A stretch of DNA of 64,000 nucleotides from Flagellimonas sediminis (GCF_010500845.1 NZ_JAAAMI010000003.1:368971-432970); one strand, 5' to 3'; counted from the stretch's first letter, positions 24,474-34,593 are shown. The notes: generated by a model not told the origin, from the sequence alone. Numbers and translations are program-made.

Positions 24474-26969
24474 ATGAAAAGAATCCTAACCGTTTTTTTC
24501 TTTCTTTCACTTTTACTGGTATCCGCACAAACCAAAATAGAAGGTATCGTGCTGGATGAATACGGTGCACCCATTTCCTTCGCCAATATTATTTTCAAAA
24601 ACTCTTCCGAAGGAACCATTACCAATGACAATGGTCGTTTTTATTTTGAATCGGACAATACCTATAGCGCCATTATTGTCTCCTTTATCGGGTACGAGAC
24701 CAAGGAAATTGAACTTGCCCAAAAAGTGAACTATGGCCTTGAGATTGTTCTGGCCGAATCCACCGAAGAATTGAAAGAGGTGGTGGTGTATACGGGAAAG
24801 CAATCCAAAAAGAACAATCCTGCCATCGACATCCTTAGAAAAATTTGGGCCAAGGAAAGGCAGAACGGGGTAAGGATGTTCAAACAATACCAATTCGATA
24901 AATACGAGAAGATTGAGTTCGACCTCAATACCATAGATAGTGCCTTGATCAAGAGCAAGCTTTTTAAGGGGCTGGAGTTTATGTTCGAGGACTTGGACAC
25001 CTCCCGCATCACGGGAAAGACCTATTTGCCCATTTTCTTGAACGAGACCTTCTCCAAAGTATATGGTGACAATGTCATCGAAAAGGAAAAAGAGGATGTG
25101 TTGGGGAACAAAAACTCAGGTTTTAGTGGTAATCAGGCCATCGCTGCATTTGTGGAGGACCTCTATTCCGACTACGATATATATGATAACTATCTGAAGT
25201 TTTTCGATAAAAGCTTTACCAGTCCCTTGTCCAAAACAGGTGTGGATGTGTACAACTATGTACTTTCTGACAGTACGTTCATTGATAATAAATGGTGCTA
25301 CAATATCATCTATTATCCACGCCGGAAAAACGAGTTAACCTTTAAAGGGGATTTTTGGGTGAACGATACCACTTTTGCCATCAAGAAAATCAACATGCAG
25401 GTCACCAAGAGTGCCAACATCAACTGGGTAAAGGAAATCTATATTGAACAGGAGTTTGATGTGGTGAGCGACTCAGTCTTTTTGCTGAAGCGGGATTACA
25501 TGTTGAGCGACTTTAGTTTTTCCAAGAAAGAGGAGTCGAGGGGAGTATATGGTAAACGCACCACGGTTTTTGATAACTATGTGTTCGATACCAACCGTTC
25601 CGAAGATTTTTATAAAGCTGTTTCCGATCCATACGATCCGCGGGTGTTTGCCCAGGATAGTATTTTTTGGAAGAACGCCCGACTCGAGAACCTGAACGCA
25701 GACGAATCGGGTATCTTTAAATTATTGGATACCTTAAAGACGGTGCCCAAGTTCCGCACTTATTACGACATTGTGAGTATTTTGGGTTCCGGATATATTG
25801 AAATCGATAAATGGAACGTGGATATTGGGGATATCTACAGCACTTTCGGTTACAACGATGCCGAAGGAATCCGTTTGCGTGGTGGTGCGCGCACCTATTT
25901 TGGACAGAACGATACGTGGCGTTTGGAAGGATACATGGCTTATGGTTTTGATGACAGGAAGTTCAAGCATGGTTTTTCGGGCAAGTTTTTGCTGGATCGG
26001 AAGAATAGACTCATTCTCTCTGGAGGTAACCGAAGGGACATTGAGCAATTGGGCTTAAGTTTGACTAGTACCACTGACGTCATGGGAAGGAGCATCGCTT
26101 CGTCGTCCTTGGTGACCGTTGGTTCCAATAACAGGTTGACCAACATTAACCTATCTACCTTCAATGTGGAAATGGAACCCGTAAAAAACTTCAGGATAAG
26201 TGTAGGTAGTTCGTTCCGGACCCTAAGTTCGGCCTTACCCGATGCTTTCAGTCTTGATTATGTAGATCCAAACTCTCCAACGGGCATTTCTTCGGAAGTA
26301 AAACAGTTCGATTTGAACACTACCTTGATCTATACGCCAGGTAAAAGAACCATTGGTTATGGGGTGGAGCGCGTCAATGTAAACGATGATTACAGTACTT
26401 TGGTGCTGAACTATACCAAAGGTGTCAGAGGCTTTTTGGAAAGTGATTTCGATTATGAAAAAATCCAGTTCTCCTATCGCCAACCATGGCAGATTGGTGG
26501 TTTGGGCAGGTTAACCAGTAGTGTGGAACTCGGTAAGACCTTCGGGGCCGTTCCTCTGGGACTGTTGAGTGTGATACCAGGTAACCAGACCCTTTTCTCC
26601 TTGTACAACGCGTTTCCAAACCTGGATTTTTACGAGTTTGTGACCGATACCTATGCCACGGTACATTTGGAACATAACTTTAATGGACGCTTATTCTCAA
26701 GGATTCCTTTCTTGCGAAAGTTCAATCTTAGGGAAATAGTAGGGCTAAGAGGGGCCTGGGGCCAGCTTTCCGACGAAAATATCGCTTTGAGTGCACCGAC
26801 CAACGTACCATTGTCCGCACCCGAGGATCAGATTTATTGGGAATACTCCTTCGGGGTCGGTAATATCTTCAAAATACTCAGGATAGACTTCAATTTTAGG
26901 GGCAATTACCTCCAAAATCCAGATGCAAGACCTTTTGGCATTACAGGAACCTTCGGATTTAATTTTTAA
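24474..26969 (+). CDS. DUF5686/carboxypeptidase-regulatory-like outer-membrane protein
   Basis: An 831-residue exported protein. A signal peptide (KRILTVFFFLSLLLVSAQ) is followed by a CarboxypepD_reg-like domain (about 20-100: GIVLDEYGAPISFANIIFKNSSEG, IIVSFIGYETKEI). The long DUF5686 region follows and ends in outer-membrane-type beta strands (last residues TGTFGFNF). It has no plug domain or TonB box, so it is not a TonB-dependent receptor. The function is unknown; the family is widespread in Bacteroidota. I take ATG 24474 because an in-frame upstream ATG would disrupt the signal peptide. Confidence 0.88.
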   Translation: MKRILTVFFFLSLLLVSAQTKIEGIVLDEYGAPISFANIIFKNSSEGTITNDNGRFYFESDNTYSAIIVSFIGYETKEIELAQKVNYGLEIVLAESTEELKEVVVYTGKQSKKNNPAIDILRKIWAKERQNGVRMFKQYQFDKYEKIEFDLNTIDSALIKSKLFKGLEFMFEDLDTSRITGKTYLPIFLNETFSKVYGDNVIEKEKEDVLGNKNSGFSGNQAIAAFVEDLYSDYDIYDNYLKFFDKSFTSPLSKTGVDVYNYVLSDSTFIDNKWCYNIIYYPRRKNELTFKGDFWVNDTTFAIKKINMQVTKSANINWVKEIYIEQEFDVVSDSVFLLKRDYMLSDFSFSKKEESRGVYGKRTTVFDNYVFDTNRSEDFYKAVSDPYDPRVFAQDSIFWKNARLENLNADESGIFKLLDTLKTVPKFRTYYDIVSILGSGYIEIDKWNVDIGDIYSTFGYNDAEGIRLRGGARTYFGQNDTWRLEGYMAYGFDDRKFKHGFSGKFLLDRKNRLILSGGNRRDIEQLGLSLTSTTDVMGRSIASSSLVTVGSNNRLTNINLSTFNVEMEPVKNFRISVGSSFRTLSSALPDAFSLDYVDPNSPTGISSEVKQFDLNTTLIYTPGKRTIGYGVERVNVNDDYSTLVLNYTKGVRGFLESDFDYEKIQFSYRQPWQIGGLGRLTSSVELGKTFGAVPLGLLSVIPGNQTLFSLYNAFPNLDFYEFVTDTYATVHLEHNFNGRLFSRIPFLRKFNLREIVGLRGAWGQLSDENIALSAPTNVPLSAPEDQIYWEYSFGVGNIFKILRIDFNFRGNYLQNPDARPFGITGTFGFNF

Positions 26970-27043
26970 TTAATACGAATAAGGCAATTTATGCTCCCAA
27001 ATCCAGTTGTACTGGTTATTTTTGCAGTAAATAAATCTCTGAA

Positions 27044-27571
27044 ATGTCTAAAAAACCACAAGTTACCTTTGATGTGCTCATAGAAATCCCAAAAGGTAGT
27101 AGAAATAAGTACGAATACGACTTCACCCTTCACAAGATCCGATTTGATAGAACCTTGTTTTCGTCCATGATGTATCCTGGCGATTACGGTTTTGTGCCCG
27201 AAACCTTGGCTTTGGACAAAGATCCCTTGGATGTATTGGTGTTGGCCACCGAGCCAAGCTATCCAATGGTGGTGATGGAAGTGAAACCGGTAGGGGTGTT
27301 CCATATGACCGATGAAAAAGGTCCTGATGAAAAATTGATCTGTGTTCCGGTGTCCGATCCGATTTGGAGCCAAAGGGAAGACATCAGTGAACTGAACCCG
27401 CACAGATTGAAGGAAATTGAACACTTTTTCCAGGTATACAAAGATTTGGAAGAAAAGAAAGTAGACACCGGTGGTTGGGGCGATGTGAACGAGGCCATCA
27501 AGATCTATCACGAATGTGTACAGCGCTATGAAGAAAGCGAACACAAAAAGAAACGGACCTACACCATATAG
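27044..27571 (+). CDS. ppa: soluble inorganic pyrophosphatase (family I)
   Basis: Hydrolyses pyrophosphate in the cytoplasm, pulling biosynthetic reactions forward. The 175 residues have the family I pattern: NKYEYDFTLHKIRFDR near 23-38, MMYPGDYGFVPET near 44-56 and DKDPLDVLVL near 61-70, with the metal-binding aspartates. Lys sits at the second position of the D-x-D-P-L-D signature, where small residues are more usual. It is followed by a terminator and then by the membrane pyrophosphatase, so two PPi-consuming enzymes lie side by side. Confidence 0.95.
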   Translation: MSKKPQVTFDVLIEIPKGSRNKYEYDFTLHKIRFDRTLFSSMMYPGDYGFVPETLALDKDPLDVLVLATEPSYPMVVMEVKPVGVFHMTDEKGPDEKLICVPVSDPIWSQREDISELNPHRLKEIEHFFQVYKDLEEKKVDTGGWGDVNEAIKIYHECVQRYEESEHKKKRTYTI

Positions 27572-27585
27572 ATAATAATAACTTT

Positions 27586-27624
27586 AAAAAAATGCGCTTT
27601 TTATAATGAAAAGCGCATTTTTTT
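27586..27624 (+). terminator. Rho-independent, possibly bidirectional terminator after ppa
   Basis: A symmetrical hairpin, AAAAATGCGCTTTT against AAAAGCGCATTTTT, with a short AT loop and A and T tracts on both sides. Confidence 0.9.
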
Positions 27625-27683
27625 TATTACTTCGTATTTTACTACATTAGCTGCCATTAAAAATTTTCTAAACAACTCAATCT

Positions 27684-30080
27684 ATGGATTTAATCGTAAA
27701 GTTTTTGCCCGTTTTTGGTATCCTGGGCCTATTGTACGTGTTCATTAAAAACGTATGGATCTCCAAACAGGAAGTTGGGGATGAAAAAATGGCAAGGATT
27801 GCCAAGAACATTGCCGATGGGGCAATGTCCTTCCTAAAGGCAGAATATAAAATACTCAGCATTTTTGTGGTGGCCGTAGCCGTATTGCTTTATTTCAAGG
27901 GAAGCAATGAGGCGGGCTCCAACGGAATGGTGGCCGTTTCCTTTGTGGTAGGGGCCATTTGTTCCGCCCTCGCCGGTTTCATTGGAATGAAAGTGGCCAC
28001 AAAGGCCAACGTAAGAACTACACAGGCCGCCCGTACCTCATTGGGTAAGGCGCTTGAAGTAGCCTTTGCCGGAGGTGCCGTTATGGGACTTGGTGTTGTG
28101 GGACTTGGTGTTTTGGGCTTGAGTGGACTTTTCATGATCTATAGCGGTCAAGGATGGGAGTTGGGTGAGATCCTGAACGTACTATCCGGATTTTCACTAG
28201 GGGCTTCGTCCATCGCACTTTTTGCACGTGTAGGTGGAGGTATCTATACCAAGGCTGCTGACGTAGGTGCCGACCTGGTAGGTAAGGTAGAGGCAGGTAT
28301 TCCTGAAGATCACCCTCTAAACCCAGCTACCATTGCCGATAATGTTGGCGACAACGTTGGGGATGTGGCCGGTATGGGTGCCGACCTTTTCGAATCCTAT
28401 GTGGGATCTATCATCGGTACCATGGTATTAGGTGCTGTTTTTGCCACCCTTCCCGAATTCCAGGCTTCATTTGATGGTTTGGGTGCCGTGTATTTACCGT
28501 TGGCACTGGCTGCCGTAGGGATCGTGATGTCCATCATCGGAACCTTTTTCGTTAAGGTGAAGGATGGAGGAAATCCTCAGACTGCCTTGAATATTGGCGA
28601 ATTCGGTTCTGCAGCACTTATGTTGATCGCATCTTATTTCATCATCAAAGGCATGCTGCCTGAATCTTGGATGGAAGGTGGAAAAGAATACTCTGCCATG
28701 GGCGTTTTTTGGGCTACCATTGCAGGTTTGGTCGCTGGACTTTTGGTTGGTAAGGTTACCGAATATTATACGGGAACCGGAAAAAAACCCGTCAATTCCA
28801 TTGTGCGCCAATCCGAGACAGGTTCGGCCACGAATATTATCGCAGGTTTGGGAGTGGGTATGATGTCCACTGCCATTCCTATTATTTTGATTGCCGCGGC
28901 CATTTTGGTTTCGCACTACTTCGCAGGTTTATATGGAATTGCCATTGCCGCGGTAGGAATGTTGGCCAATACAGGAATCCAATTGGCTGTTGATGCCTAT
29001 GGACCTATTTCTGATAACGCGGGTGGTATTGCAGAGATGGCCGAATTGCCAAAAGAAGTACGGGAGCGTACCGATAAGTTGGATGCCGTTGGTAACACAA
29101 CCGCTGCCATTGGTAAAGGTTTTGCCATTGCCTCCGCAGCGTTGACCGCCTTGGCCTTGTTCGCGGCCTTTATGAAGACCGCCGGGGTACAATCCATTGA
29201 CGTTTCCCAGCCAGATATCATGGCCGGACTATTGGTGGGTGGTATGCTGCCCTTCGTATTCTCTGCCCTTTCCATGAATGCAGTAGGTCGGGCGGCCATG
29301 TCCATGATTGAAGAAGTGCGCCGTCAGTTCAAAGAAATTCCAAAGTTGAAAGCAGCTTTGGAAATCATGAGAAAATATGATTCCGATCTTTCCAAAGCCT
29401 CCAAGGAGGATATGGAAATTTTTGAAGCCGCCGATGGTGTGGCCGAATATGAGAAGTGCGTGGCCATTTCAACGCAGGCTTCCATCAAAGAAATGGTAAT
29501 GCCAGGTTTGTTGGCCATTGCTGTACCTGTTGCTGTTGGATTTATCGGCGGTGCCGAAATGTTGGGAGGACTTTTGGCCGGTGTTACTACTGCTGGAGTT
29601 TTGATGGCGATATTCCAATCCAATGCTGGTGGAGCTTGGGATAATGCCAAGAAAACCATTGAAGCCGAAGGCCGAAAAGGTAGTGATGCCCATAAAGCTG
29701 CTGTGGTTGGGGATACCGTTGGTGACCCATTTAAGGATACTTCCGGTCCATCTTTGAATATTTTGCTTAAATTGATGTCCGTAGTGGCGTTGGTGATTGC
29801 CCCAAGTTTGGTGAGCCTTTCTTCCGACGATATGGCAATGGTGAAAGAGGAAGTTTCCGTTACCATTTCTTCTGATGATATGAAGGAAACCAAAGAAGTT
29901 GAAAAGCAAATCCGAGTGGAGGTAAGCAATACCGAAGAAGGGGCTTTTAAGGCAATGGTGATCTCAAGTACCACGATCAATGGTGAAACCGTTGAAGAGG
30001 TTGAAGAGTTTACGGCCAACTCCAAGGAAGAACTTGAAAAAAAGATTGAAGAATACAAGAGTGCTAGGGCAAAGAATTAG
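27684..30080 (+). CDS. hppA: membrane-bound ion-pumping pyrophosphatase, K+-dependent type
   Basis: Couples PPi hydrolysis to H+ or Na+ export across the inner membrane. The 798-residue protein has about 16 membrane helices, the substrate loops [25 protein letters not shown] (near 205-229) and [17 protein letters not shown] near 673-690. The motif [10 protein letters not shown] (near 470) has Ala where K+-independent enzymes have Lys, so this is the K+-dependent class. Which ion is pumped cannot be read with certainty. After the last helix there is an extra hydrophilic tail of about 95 residues, acidic and ending in a short coiled coil. Confidence 0.95.
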   Translation: MDLIVKFLPVFGILGLLYVFIKNVWISKQEVGDEKMARIAKNIADGAMSFLKAEYKILSIFVVAVAVLLYFKGSNEAGSNGMVAVSFVVGAICSALAGFIGMKVATKANVRTTQAARTSLGKALEVAFAGGAVMGLGVVGLGVLGLSGLFMIYSGQGWELGEILNVLSGFSLGASSIALFARVGGGIYTKAADVGADLVGKVEAGIPEDHPLNPATIADNVGDNVGDVAGMGADLFESYVGSIIGTMVLGAVFATLPEFQASFDGLGAVYLPLALAAVGIVMSIIGTFFVKVKDGGNPQTALNIGEFGSAALMLIASYFIIKGMLPESWMEGGKEYSAMGVFWATIAGLVAGLLVGKVTEYYTGTGKKPVNSIVRQSETGSATNIIAGLGVGMMSTAIPIILIAAAILVSHYFAGLYGIAIAAVGMLANTGIQLAVDAYGPISDNAGGIAEMAELPKEVRERTDKLDAVGNTTAAIGKGFAIASAALTALALFAAFMKTAGVQSIDVSQPDIMAGLLVGGMLPFVFSALSMNAVGRAAMSMIEEVRRQFKEIPKLKAALEIMRKYDSDLSKASKEDMEIFEAADGVAEYEKCVAISTQASIKEMVMPGLLAIAVPVAVGFIGGAEMLGGLLAGVTTAGVLMAIFQSNAGGAWDNAKKTIEAEGRKGSDAHKAAVVGDTVGDPFKDTSGPSLNILLKLMSVVALVIAPSLVSLSSDDMAMVKEEVSVTISSDDMKETKEVEKQIRVEVSNTEEGAFKAMVISSTTINGETVEEVEEFTANSKEELEKKIEEYKSARAKN

Positions 30081-30103
30081 CTCTCGCTTTAAAGTAAAGC
30101 TGG

Positions 30104-30131
30104 AAAAACCACGCCTTGGCGTGGTTTTTTT
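30104..30131 (+). terminator. Rho-independent terminator of hppA
   Basis: AAAACCACGCC and GGCGTGGTTTT form a strong stem with a minimal loop, followed by T residues. Confidence 0.88.
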
Positions 30132-30136
30132 ATGGT

Positions 30137-30160
30137 GTCATATCGAGCGGAGTCGAGATG
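30137..30160. repeat. REP-like palindromic intergenic element
   Basis: GTCATATCGAGCGGAGTCGAGATG contains facing TCGA arms around a G-rich centre. Related copies lie at 43618-43642 and, more degenerate, 48803-48840. This type of GTCA(N)TCGAGCGnAGTCGAGA sequence is common between Flavobacteriia genes. Confidence 0.6.
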
Positions 30161-30165
30161 TGAAA

Positions 30166-30879
30166 TTAATTCAATTTAAAAGTAATCGGAATGGCATAGG
30201 GAACCTTTACTGGTGTACCCCGCTGTTTTCCGGGAGTCATTTTGGGCAATTTTGAAATGATACGACCAGCTTCTTTTTCCAAACTTTCATGAGGACCACG
30301 CAGTTTTACGTCACCGATGCTGCCATCTTTCTGAACGGTAAAAACCACACTTACCCTACCTTGTAAACCCATTTCTTGTGCCAATTCAGGATAACGGATG
30401 GTCTTGTTGATGTGTTTGAGCATCATTTCCTGAAAACAGGCTTTTTTTGCCTTTTCATCGGGTTCATTTTCGCAACCTGGGAAAACAGGCGCGTTTTCAA
30501 TGGTAATGAAAGGCACTGTATCTGGGATGTCATCATCTGCAACCTCAATGTCTTCAACATCTACTATTTCAGTATCCTGATTGGTATCTTCTGCTTCAAT
30601 AACAGATTCTTCAATCTTTTCTTCGTCATCGGCTATCTTGATTTCCGGTGGGGTTTGGATTTTAGGTTTCGGAAGTTCCATTTTTTGAATGGTAATAGGT
30701 ACTTCCTCTGGCGGCAGTAAATTGGGATCATTTAGTCCAATGTCCCATTCGGAGATTTTGTCGTAGCTTTTCCATTCCAAGGCCATATAGGCGAGTAGGA
30801 GAACACAGGTCATCCCTATGGAAAAATAGAGTTTGCTGTTCCTTTTCAGATCTAATTGTGGGTTTTTCTTTGGTTCCAT
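30166..30879 (-). CDS. energy transducer TonB
   Basis: Transmits proton-motive force from ExbBD to TonB-dependent receptors. A 237-residue protein with a basic cytoplasmic start (MEPKKNPQLDLKRNS), one membrane helix (about 18-38), a long proline- and acidic-residue-rich periplasmic spacer (about 55-130) and a C-terminal TonB domain: LQGRVSVVFTVQKDGSIGDVKL near 174-195, then PGKQRGTPVKVPYAIPITFKLN. ATG 30879 gives the family N-terminus; an in-frame ATG lies seven codons upstream. No exbBD genes are nearby. It stands alone and could serve the receptor at 61 kb. Confidence 0.9.
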   Translation of the reverse strand: MEPKKNPQLDLKRNSKLYFSIGMTCVLLLAYMALEWKSYDKISEWDIGLNDPNLLPPEEVPITIQKMELPKPKIQTPPEIKIADDEEKIEESVIEAEDTNQDTEIVDVEDIEVADDDIPDTVPFITIENAPVFPGCENEPDEKAKKACFQEMMLKHINKTIRYPELAQEMGLQGRVSVVFTVQKDGSIGDVKLRGPHESLEKEAGRIISKLPKMTPGKQRGTPVKVPYAIPITFKLN

Positions 30880-31017
30880 GATTTTCAAATTTTTTGCCAC
30901 AAGGGCGTAGTTAATAGTTATGGATGTAATCTGAATCCTAAACTAGTTTGAAAATCAACCTATTAAAAATAGGAATGAGGGAACGGGTCGTTTGGGTGAG
31001 GGAAATGGATTTTTGTT

Positions 31018-32295
31018 TTAATCCACGATGGCTTGATAAACCAAAGACCGCAATTTTCCATGGTCGTCAATGTCACCTGAAGGAATCAATTGGGTGAAAT
31101 ACACTACGGTTAATTCTTCTTTAGGGTCTACCCAATACGTTGAATGATAGGCACCTCCCCAACCATATTCACCGACAGTTCCGGGAGTGCCCCTATCCCC
31201 TAAATCTTCAACAACGGAAAAGCCTAGGCCGAATCCGGTTCCGCCAACCCAAGGGAATGATGCATCACCCAAATGGTTGACCGTCATCAATTCAACGGTT
31301 TTTGGAGATAAAATTCGTTTTCCGTTAAAGATGCCACCATTTAGCATCATTTGAAGGAATTTGGTATAGTCCAATGATGTGCTCAAAAGGCCTGCGCCGC
31401 CTGAAAAACTCTTTCGGGGTCCATCCACATAGGCCCCTTGACCCACCATTCCACCTTGTTCTGGAGCGCGTTCCAATCCATTGTCTTTGGGAGAATACAC
31501 AACAGCCAAACGATCTCTTTTTTCTTTAGGTAAATAAAAATGGGTGTTGGCCATTCCCAATGGCCCGATTATGTTTTCCTGCAGAAAAATATCCAATGGT
31601 TTGCCTGATACAACTTCGATTAGTGCTCCTAGTATATCGGTGTTGTAGCCATACACAAATTGTTCCCCTGGCTGCGATTCGAAAGGTAGTCCGGCCATTC
31701 TCGTAACGGTTGCCAAAATAGGTTCTTCCCGATCAGCAAAATACCATCCTTGGATTTTGGCTTTTTTCCATTGGTCCGCGGCAATACCTTCACCATAGGA
31801 AACTCCAGAAGTGTGGGTCAATAAATCTCTGATGGTTATGGGCCTATTGCTTTTTACCACCTCGTAAGTGCCGTCTTCCTTGGCTACGGCAACCTTTGTT
31901 TCCATAAAGGCTGGGATGTATTTGCCAACGGGATCCGAAATCAAAAGTTTCCCTTGTTCTTGAAGGATCATGATTCCAACACTTACAATGGCCTTGGTCT
32001 GCGAGGCAATTCTAAAGATGGAACTATTTGTCATGGGAATTTCACGTGCAATATCATTTTTGCCAAAGGACTCGAAGTAGGCTATTTTTCCTTTTCGGGC
32101 AACAAGAATTACTGCACCTGGTAGCTTATCTTTGTCAATATAATCTTGAAATGTGCGGGTCATTACATCCAGTCGTTCTGATGACATTCCCACTTCTTCG
32201 GGCGCAACTTTTGTGAGTTCTTGGGCACCTGCATGTAAATATAAAAGTAGGCCTAGAAGAATTGTGGAACATTTGAGAAGTCGATCAATTTTCAT
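31018..32295 (-). CDS. secreted serine hydrolase, class C beta-lactamase fold (EstB-like)
   Basis: A 425-residue exported protein (signal peptide ending LHAGAQ). The catalytic SxxK is SQTK near residue 97 (RIASQTKAIVS), the tyrosine motif is in FVYGYNTDILG near 220, and the third motif lies in YGWGGAYHSTYW near 385. This layout matches family VIII esterases and D-aminopeptidase-like enzymes more than true beta-lactamases. Substrate unknown; a periplasmic or outer-membrane location is likely. Confidence 0.88.
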   Translation of the reverse strand: MKIDRLLKCSTILLGLLLYLHAGAQELTKVAPEEVGMSSERLDVMTRTFQDYIDKDKLPGAVILVARKGKIAYFESFGKNDIAREIPMTNSSIFRIASQTKAIVSVGIMILQEQGKLLISDPVGKYIPAFMETKVAVAKEDGTYEVVKSNRPITIRDLLTHTSGVSYGEGIAADQWKKAKIQGWYFADREEPILATVTRMAGLPFESQPGEQFVYGYNTDILGALIEVVSGKPLDIFLQENIIGPLGMANTHFYLPKEKRDRLAVVYSPKDNGLERAPEQGGMVGQGAYVDGPRKSFSGGAGLLSTSLDYTKFLQMMLNGGIFNGKRILSPKTVELMTVNHLGDASFPWVGGTGFGLGFSVVEDLGDRGTPGTVGEYGWGGAYHSTYWVDPKEELTVVYFTQLIPSGDIDDHGKLRSLVYQAIVD

Positions 32296-32365
32296 TGGAA
32301 TAAATTTTGATTAAGATACAAATGTTTGGTAACCCAAGTTATTTGGATGTAATGAAAGATTGCTT

Positions 32366-32980
32366 TTAAAACAACCCGTGGATCTCCGCATCTATGCGGT
32401 TGATCACCACCCCGAGGTCTTCTGGTTCCGCCACAAAATCGAGGTTATCCACATCAAAAATGAGCAATTTCCCTTTTTCATAGGTGTTGGCCCAAGCCTC
32501 GTAACGTTCGTTCAATCGACTGAGGTAATCAATGGAAATGGAATTTTCATAATCCCTGCCACGCTTGTGGATCTGGTTCACCAAATTGGGAATGGAACTG
32601 CGCAGATAGATCAACAGATCGGGTGGTTGTACCAAACTTTCCATCAATTCGAAAAGGCTACGGTAGTTTTCGTAATCACGGTTGGTCATCAGTCCCATGG
32701 CATGCAGGTTGGGGGCAAAAATATGGGCATCCTCGTAAATGGTACGATCCTGGATCACATTTTTACCGGTTTCCCTTATCCGCAGGATCTGGCGGTACCT
32801 ACTGTTCAAAAAGTAGATCTGCAGGTTAAAGCTCCAACGCTCCATTTGGGTGTAAAAGTCGTCCAAATACGGATTGTCCACTACGTCCTCAAAATGGGCT
32901 TCCCACTTGTAATGTTTTGCAAGTAAGTTGGTTAATGTGGTCTTTCCGGCGCCAATGTTGCCTGCTACCGCAATATGCAT
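32366..32980 (-). CDS. deoxynucleoside kinase
   Basis: Phosphorylates salvaged deoxynucleosides with ATP. The 204-residue protein has the P-loop GNIGAGKTT near 7-15, the conserved DRTIYEDAHIF near 78-88 (the ERS/DRS-type catalytic segment), and YLRSSIPNLVNQIHKRGRDYE near 120-140 for the lid arginines. It is the dNK/dGK-dAK type; the exact base preference cannot be read. The upstream 303-bp spacer to metK contains the metK promoter and leader on the opposite strand. Confidence 0.93.
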   Translation of the reverse strand: MHIAVAGNIGAGKTTLTNLLAKHYKWEAHFEDVVDNPYLDDFYTQMERWSFNLQIYFLNSRYRQILRIRETGKNVIQDRTIYEDAHIFAPNLHAMGLMTNRDYENYRSLFELMESLVQPPDLLIYLRSSIPNLVNQIHKRGRDYENSISIDYLSRLNERYEAWANTYEKGKLLIFDVDNLDFVAEPEDLGVVINRIDAEIHGLF

Positions 32981-33111
32981 AGGGTGATTGTGTTTTAAGT
33001 TGGTGTTTGTTGATCAGGGAAATTCTAATCGCCGCAATATACAAAGTATATCTACTTGACGAAAAAAAACTGGTTGAAATGGCGATAGTTCACTGCCGTA
33101 TAAAACAAAGT

Positions 33112-33141
33112 TTTGAAATATGTTTCAAATATGTACTTTTG
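33112..33141 (+). promoter_or_regulatory. promoter of metK
   Basis: TTTG (33112-33115) and a perfect TAnnTTTG box (TACTTTTG, 33134-33141) with an 18-nt spacer. The predicted transcription start, about 33147, coincides with the 5' end of the SAM-II-like aptamer. This is the best-matched promoter in the window. Confidence 0.75.
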
Positions 33142-33149
33142 CTCATCGA

Positions 33150-33199
33150 ACGAGGAAAGATTTGACTGATTGCAACCTCTAAAAAATGCTAAAGCAGTT
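33150..33199 (+). ncRNA. SAM-II-like riboswitch upstream of metK
   Basis: The segment matches the SAM-II (metA-type) architecture. P1 is formed by GAGG (33152-33155) and CCTC (33176-33179). Loop 1 contains GATTTGACTGATTGCA, parallel to GATTTAACC-TATTGCA in known SAM-II RNAs. Loop 3 is A-rich and contains GCTAAA. The pseudoknot can form between ACTG in loop 1 and CAGT at 33195-33198. SAM-II binds S-adenosylmethionine and represses methionine-pathway genes, which fits metK downstream. The match is by eye; a covariance-model search would settle it. Confidence 0.75.
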
Positions 33200-33203
33200 T
33201 ATT

Positions 33204-33243
33204 CTGAATGCACTTCAGGCATCTCCCGTGAGATGTAAACGCC
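33204..33243 (+). promoter_or_regulatory. structured spacer between the SAM-II aptamer and metK
   Basis: Two further hairpins follow the aptamer: CTGAA/TTCAG (33204-33218) and CATCTC/GAGATG with a CCGT loop (33220-33235). GGC can pair with GCC at 33241-33243 around the second. About 85 nt separate the aptamer from the ATG. There is no T tract, so it does not look like a terminator. I do not recognise it as a known RNA. Confidence 0.45.
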
Positions 33244-33283
33244 TTAGGGTTCCTTCGTCAAAGCCTTCCCATAAAGTAATACA

Positions 33284-34537
33284 ATGCCATATTTATTTAC
33301 ATCAGAATCTGTTAGTGAAGGACACCCGGATAAGATTGCGGATCAGATCAGCGATGCCCTTTTGGATAATTTTTTGGCCTTTGACCCAGAGAGCAAAGTA
33401 GCCTGCGAGACCTTGGTGACCACCGGTCAGGTAGTGTTAGCCGGGGAGGTGAAGAGCCATACCTATGTAGACCTTCAGAGCATTGCGAGGGAAGTGATCA
33501 ACAATATTGGCTACACCAAAGGTGAATACAAGTTCAGTGGCGATTCTTGCGGGGTTATTTCCTTGATCCACGAACAATCACAGGACATTAACCAAGGAGT
33601 AGATCGCGGCAGCAAGGAAGAGCAAGGTGCCGGGGACCAAGGAATGATGTTCGGATATGCCACCAAGGAAACAGCCAATTATATGCCATTGGCCTTGGAT
33701 ATATCGCACAAGATTTTACAAGTGCTTGCCGATTTGCGCAGGGAAGGTACTAGAATTTCCTATTTGAGACCCGATGCCAAATCCCAGGTGACCATTGAAT
33801 ATTCCGATGATAACGTGCCACAGCGTATTGATACCATTGTGGTTTCTACCCAACATGATGATTTTGCAGAAGATGAGGTCATGCTGGCCCAAATCAAGAA
33901 GGATATCATCAATATTCTTATTCCAGAGGTAAAGAATCTTTTACCAGCGGATATCCAGAAACTCTTCAACGACCAAATCAAATATCACATTAACCCAACC
34001 GGGAAGTTTGTGATTGGTGGCCCACACGGGGATACCGGATTAACGGGTAGAAAGATCATTGTGGATACGTATGGAGGTAAAGGTGCCCATGGTGGAGGTG
34101 CTTTTAGTGGAAAGGACCCGAGTAAGGTAGACCGCAGTGCCGCTTATGCTGCACGCCACATGGCCAAAAACCTTGTTGCAGCAGGGGTGGCAGATGAAAT
34201 TCTGGTGCAGGTGAGCTATGCCATCGGGGTGGTGGAGCCCACATCCATTTTTGTGGAAACCTATGGTTCATCCAATGTTAAGATGAGCGATGGCGAGATT
34301 GCAAAGAAAGCCGCGGAACTATTCGATATGCGACCCTTTGCCATTGAGGAGCGACTCAAACTGAGAAACCCCATTTATTTGGAAACGGCTGCCTATGGCC
34401 ATTTGGGTAAGGAGCCCCAAACCTTGACCAAGGTTTTCGAGTCTCCCTACAATGGAAGGATCGAGAAAAAAGTGGAGCTCTTCACTTGGGAAAAATTGGA
34501 TATGGTGGACAAAGTGAAAGCTGCATTTAGCCTTTAA
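33284..34537 (+). CDS. metK: S-adenosylmethionine synthetase
   Basis: Makes SAM from methionine and ATP. The 417 residues carry the family motifs: [18 protein letters not shown] near 4-21, [12 protein letters not shown] near 115-126 and the P-loop-like [23 protein letters not shown] near 265-287, where the catalytic lysines lie. It is slightly longer than E. coli MetK (384), as usual in Bacteroidota. It is a single-gene unit with its own promoter, a SAM-binding leader and a terminator, so the product likely feeds back on its own synthesis. Confidence 0.97.
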   Translation: MPYLFTSESVSEGHPDKIADQISDALLDNFLAFDPESKVACETLVTTGQVVLAGEVKSHTYVDLQSIAREVINNIGYTKGEYKFSGDSCGVISLIHEQSQDINQGVDRGSKEEQGAGDQGMMFGYATKETANYMPLALDISHKILQVLADLRREGTRISYLRPDAKSQVTIEYSDDNVPQRIDTIVVSTQHDDFAEDEVMLAQIKKDIINILIPEVKNLLPADIQKLFNDQIKYHINPTGKFVIGGPHGDTGLTGRKIIVDTYGGKGAHGGGAFSGKDPSKVDRSAAYAARHMAKNLVAAGVADEILVQVSYAIGVVEPTSIFVETYGSSNVKMSDGEIAKKAAELFDMRPFAIEERLKLRNPIYLETAAYGHLGKEPQTLTKVFESPYNGRIEKKVELFTWEKLDMVDKVKAAFSL

Positions 34538-34564
34538 AAGTTCAACATCAGTTTAAAAATAGAT

Positions 34565-34593
34565 AAGGAGCCTTGATCAAGGCTCCTTTTTTT
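34565..34593 (+). terminator. Rho-independent terminator of metK
   Basis: AAGGAGCC and GGCTCCTT form a perfect stem around an 8-nt palindromic loop (TTGATCAA), followed by T residues. Confidence 0.92.

Noticed and set aside
29324..30058. A 244-codon open frame antisense to the membrane pyrophosphatase
   Set aside because: It is a shadow of the pyrophosphatase gene; serine- and threonine-rich translation with no recognisable domain.
33186..33401. A 71-codon frame starting inside the metK aptamer and running into metK out of frame
   Set aside because: It ends inside metK, has no conserved features and contradicts the structured leader. The ATG is kept only as a side note in the metK leader finding.
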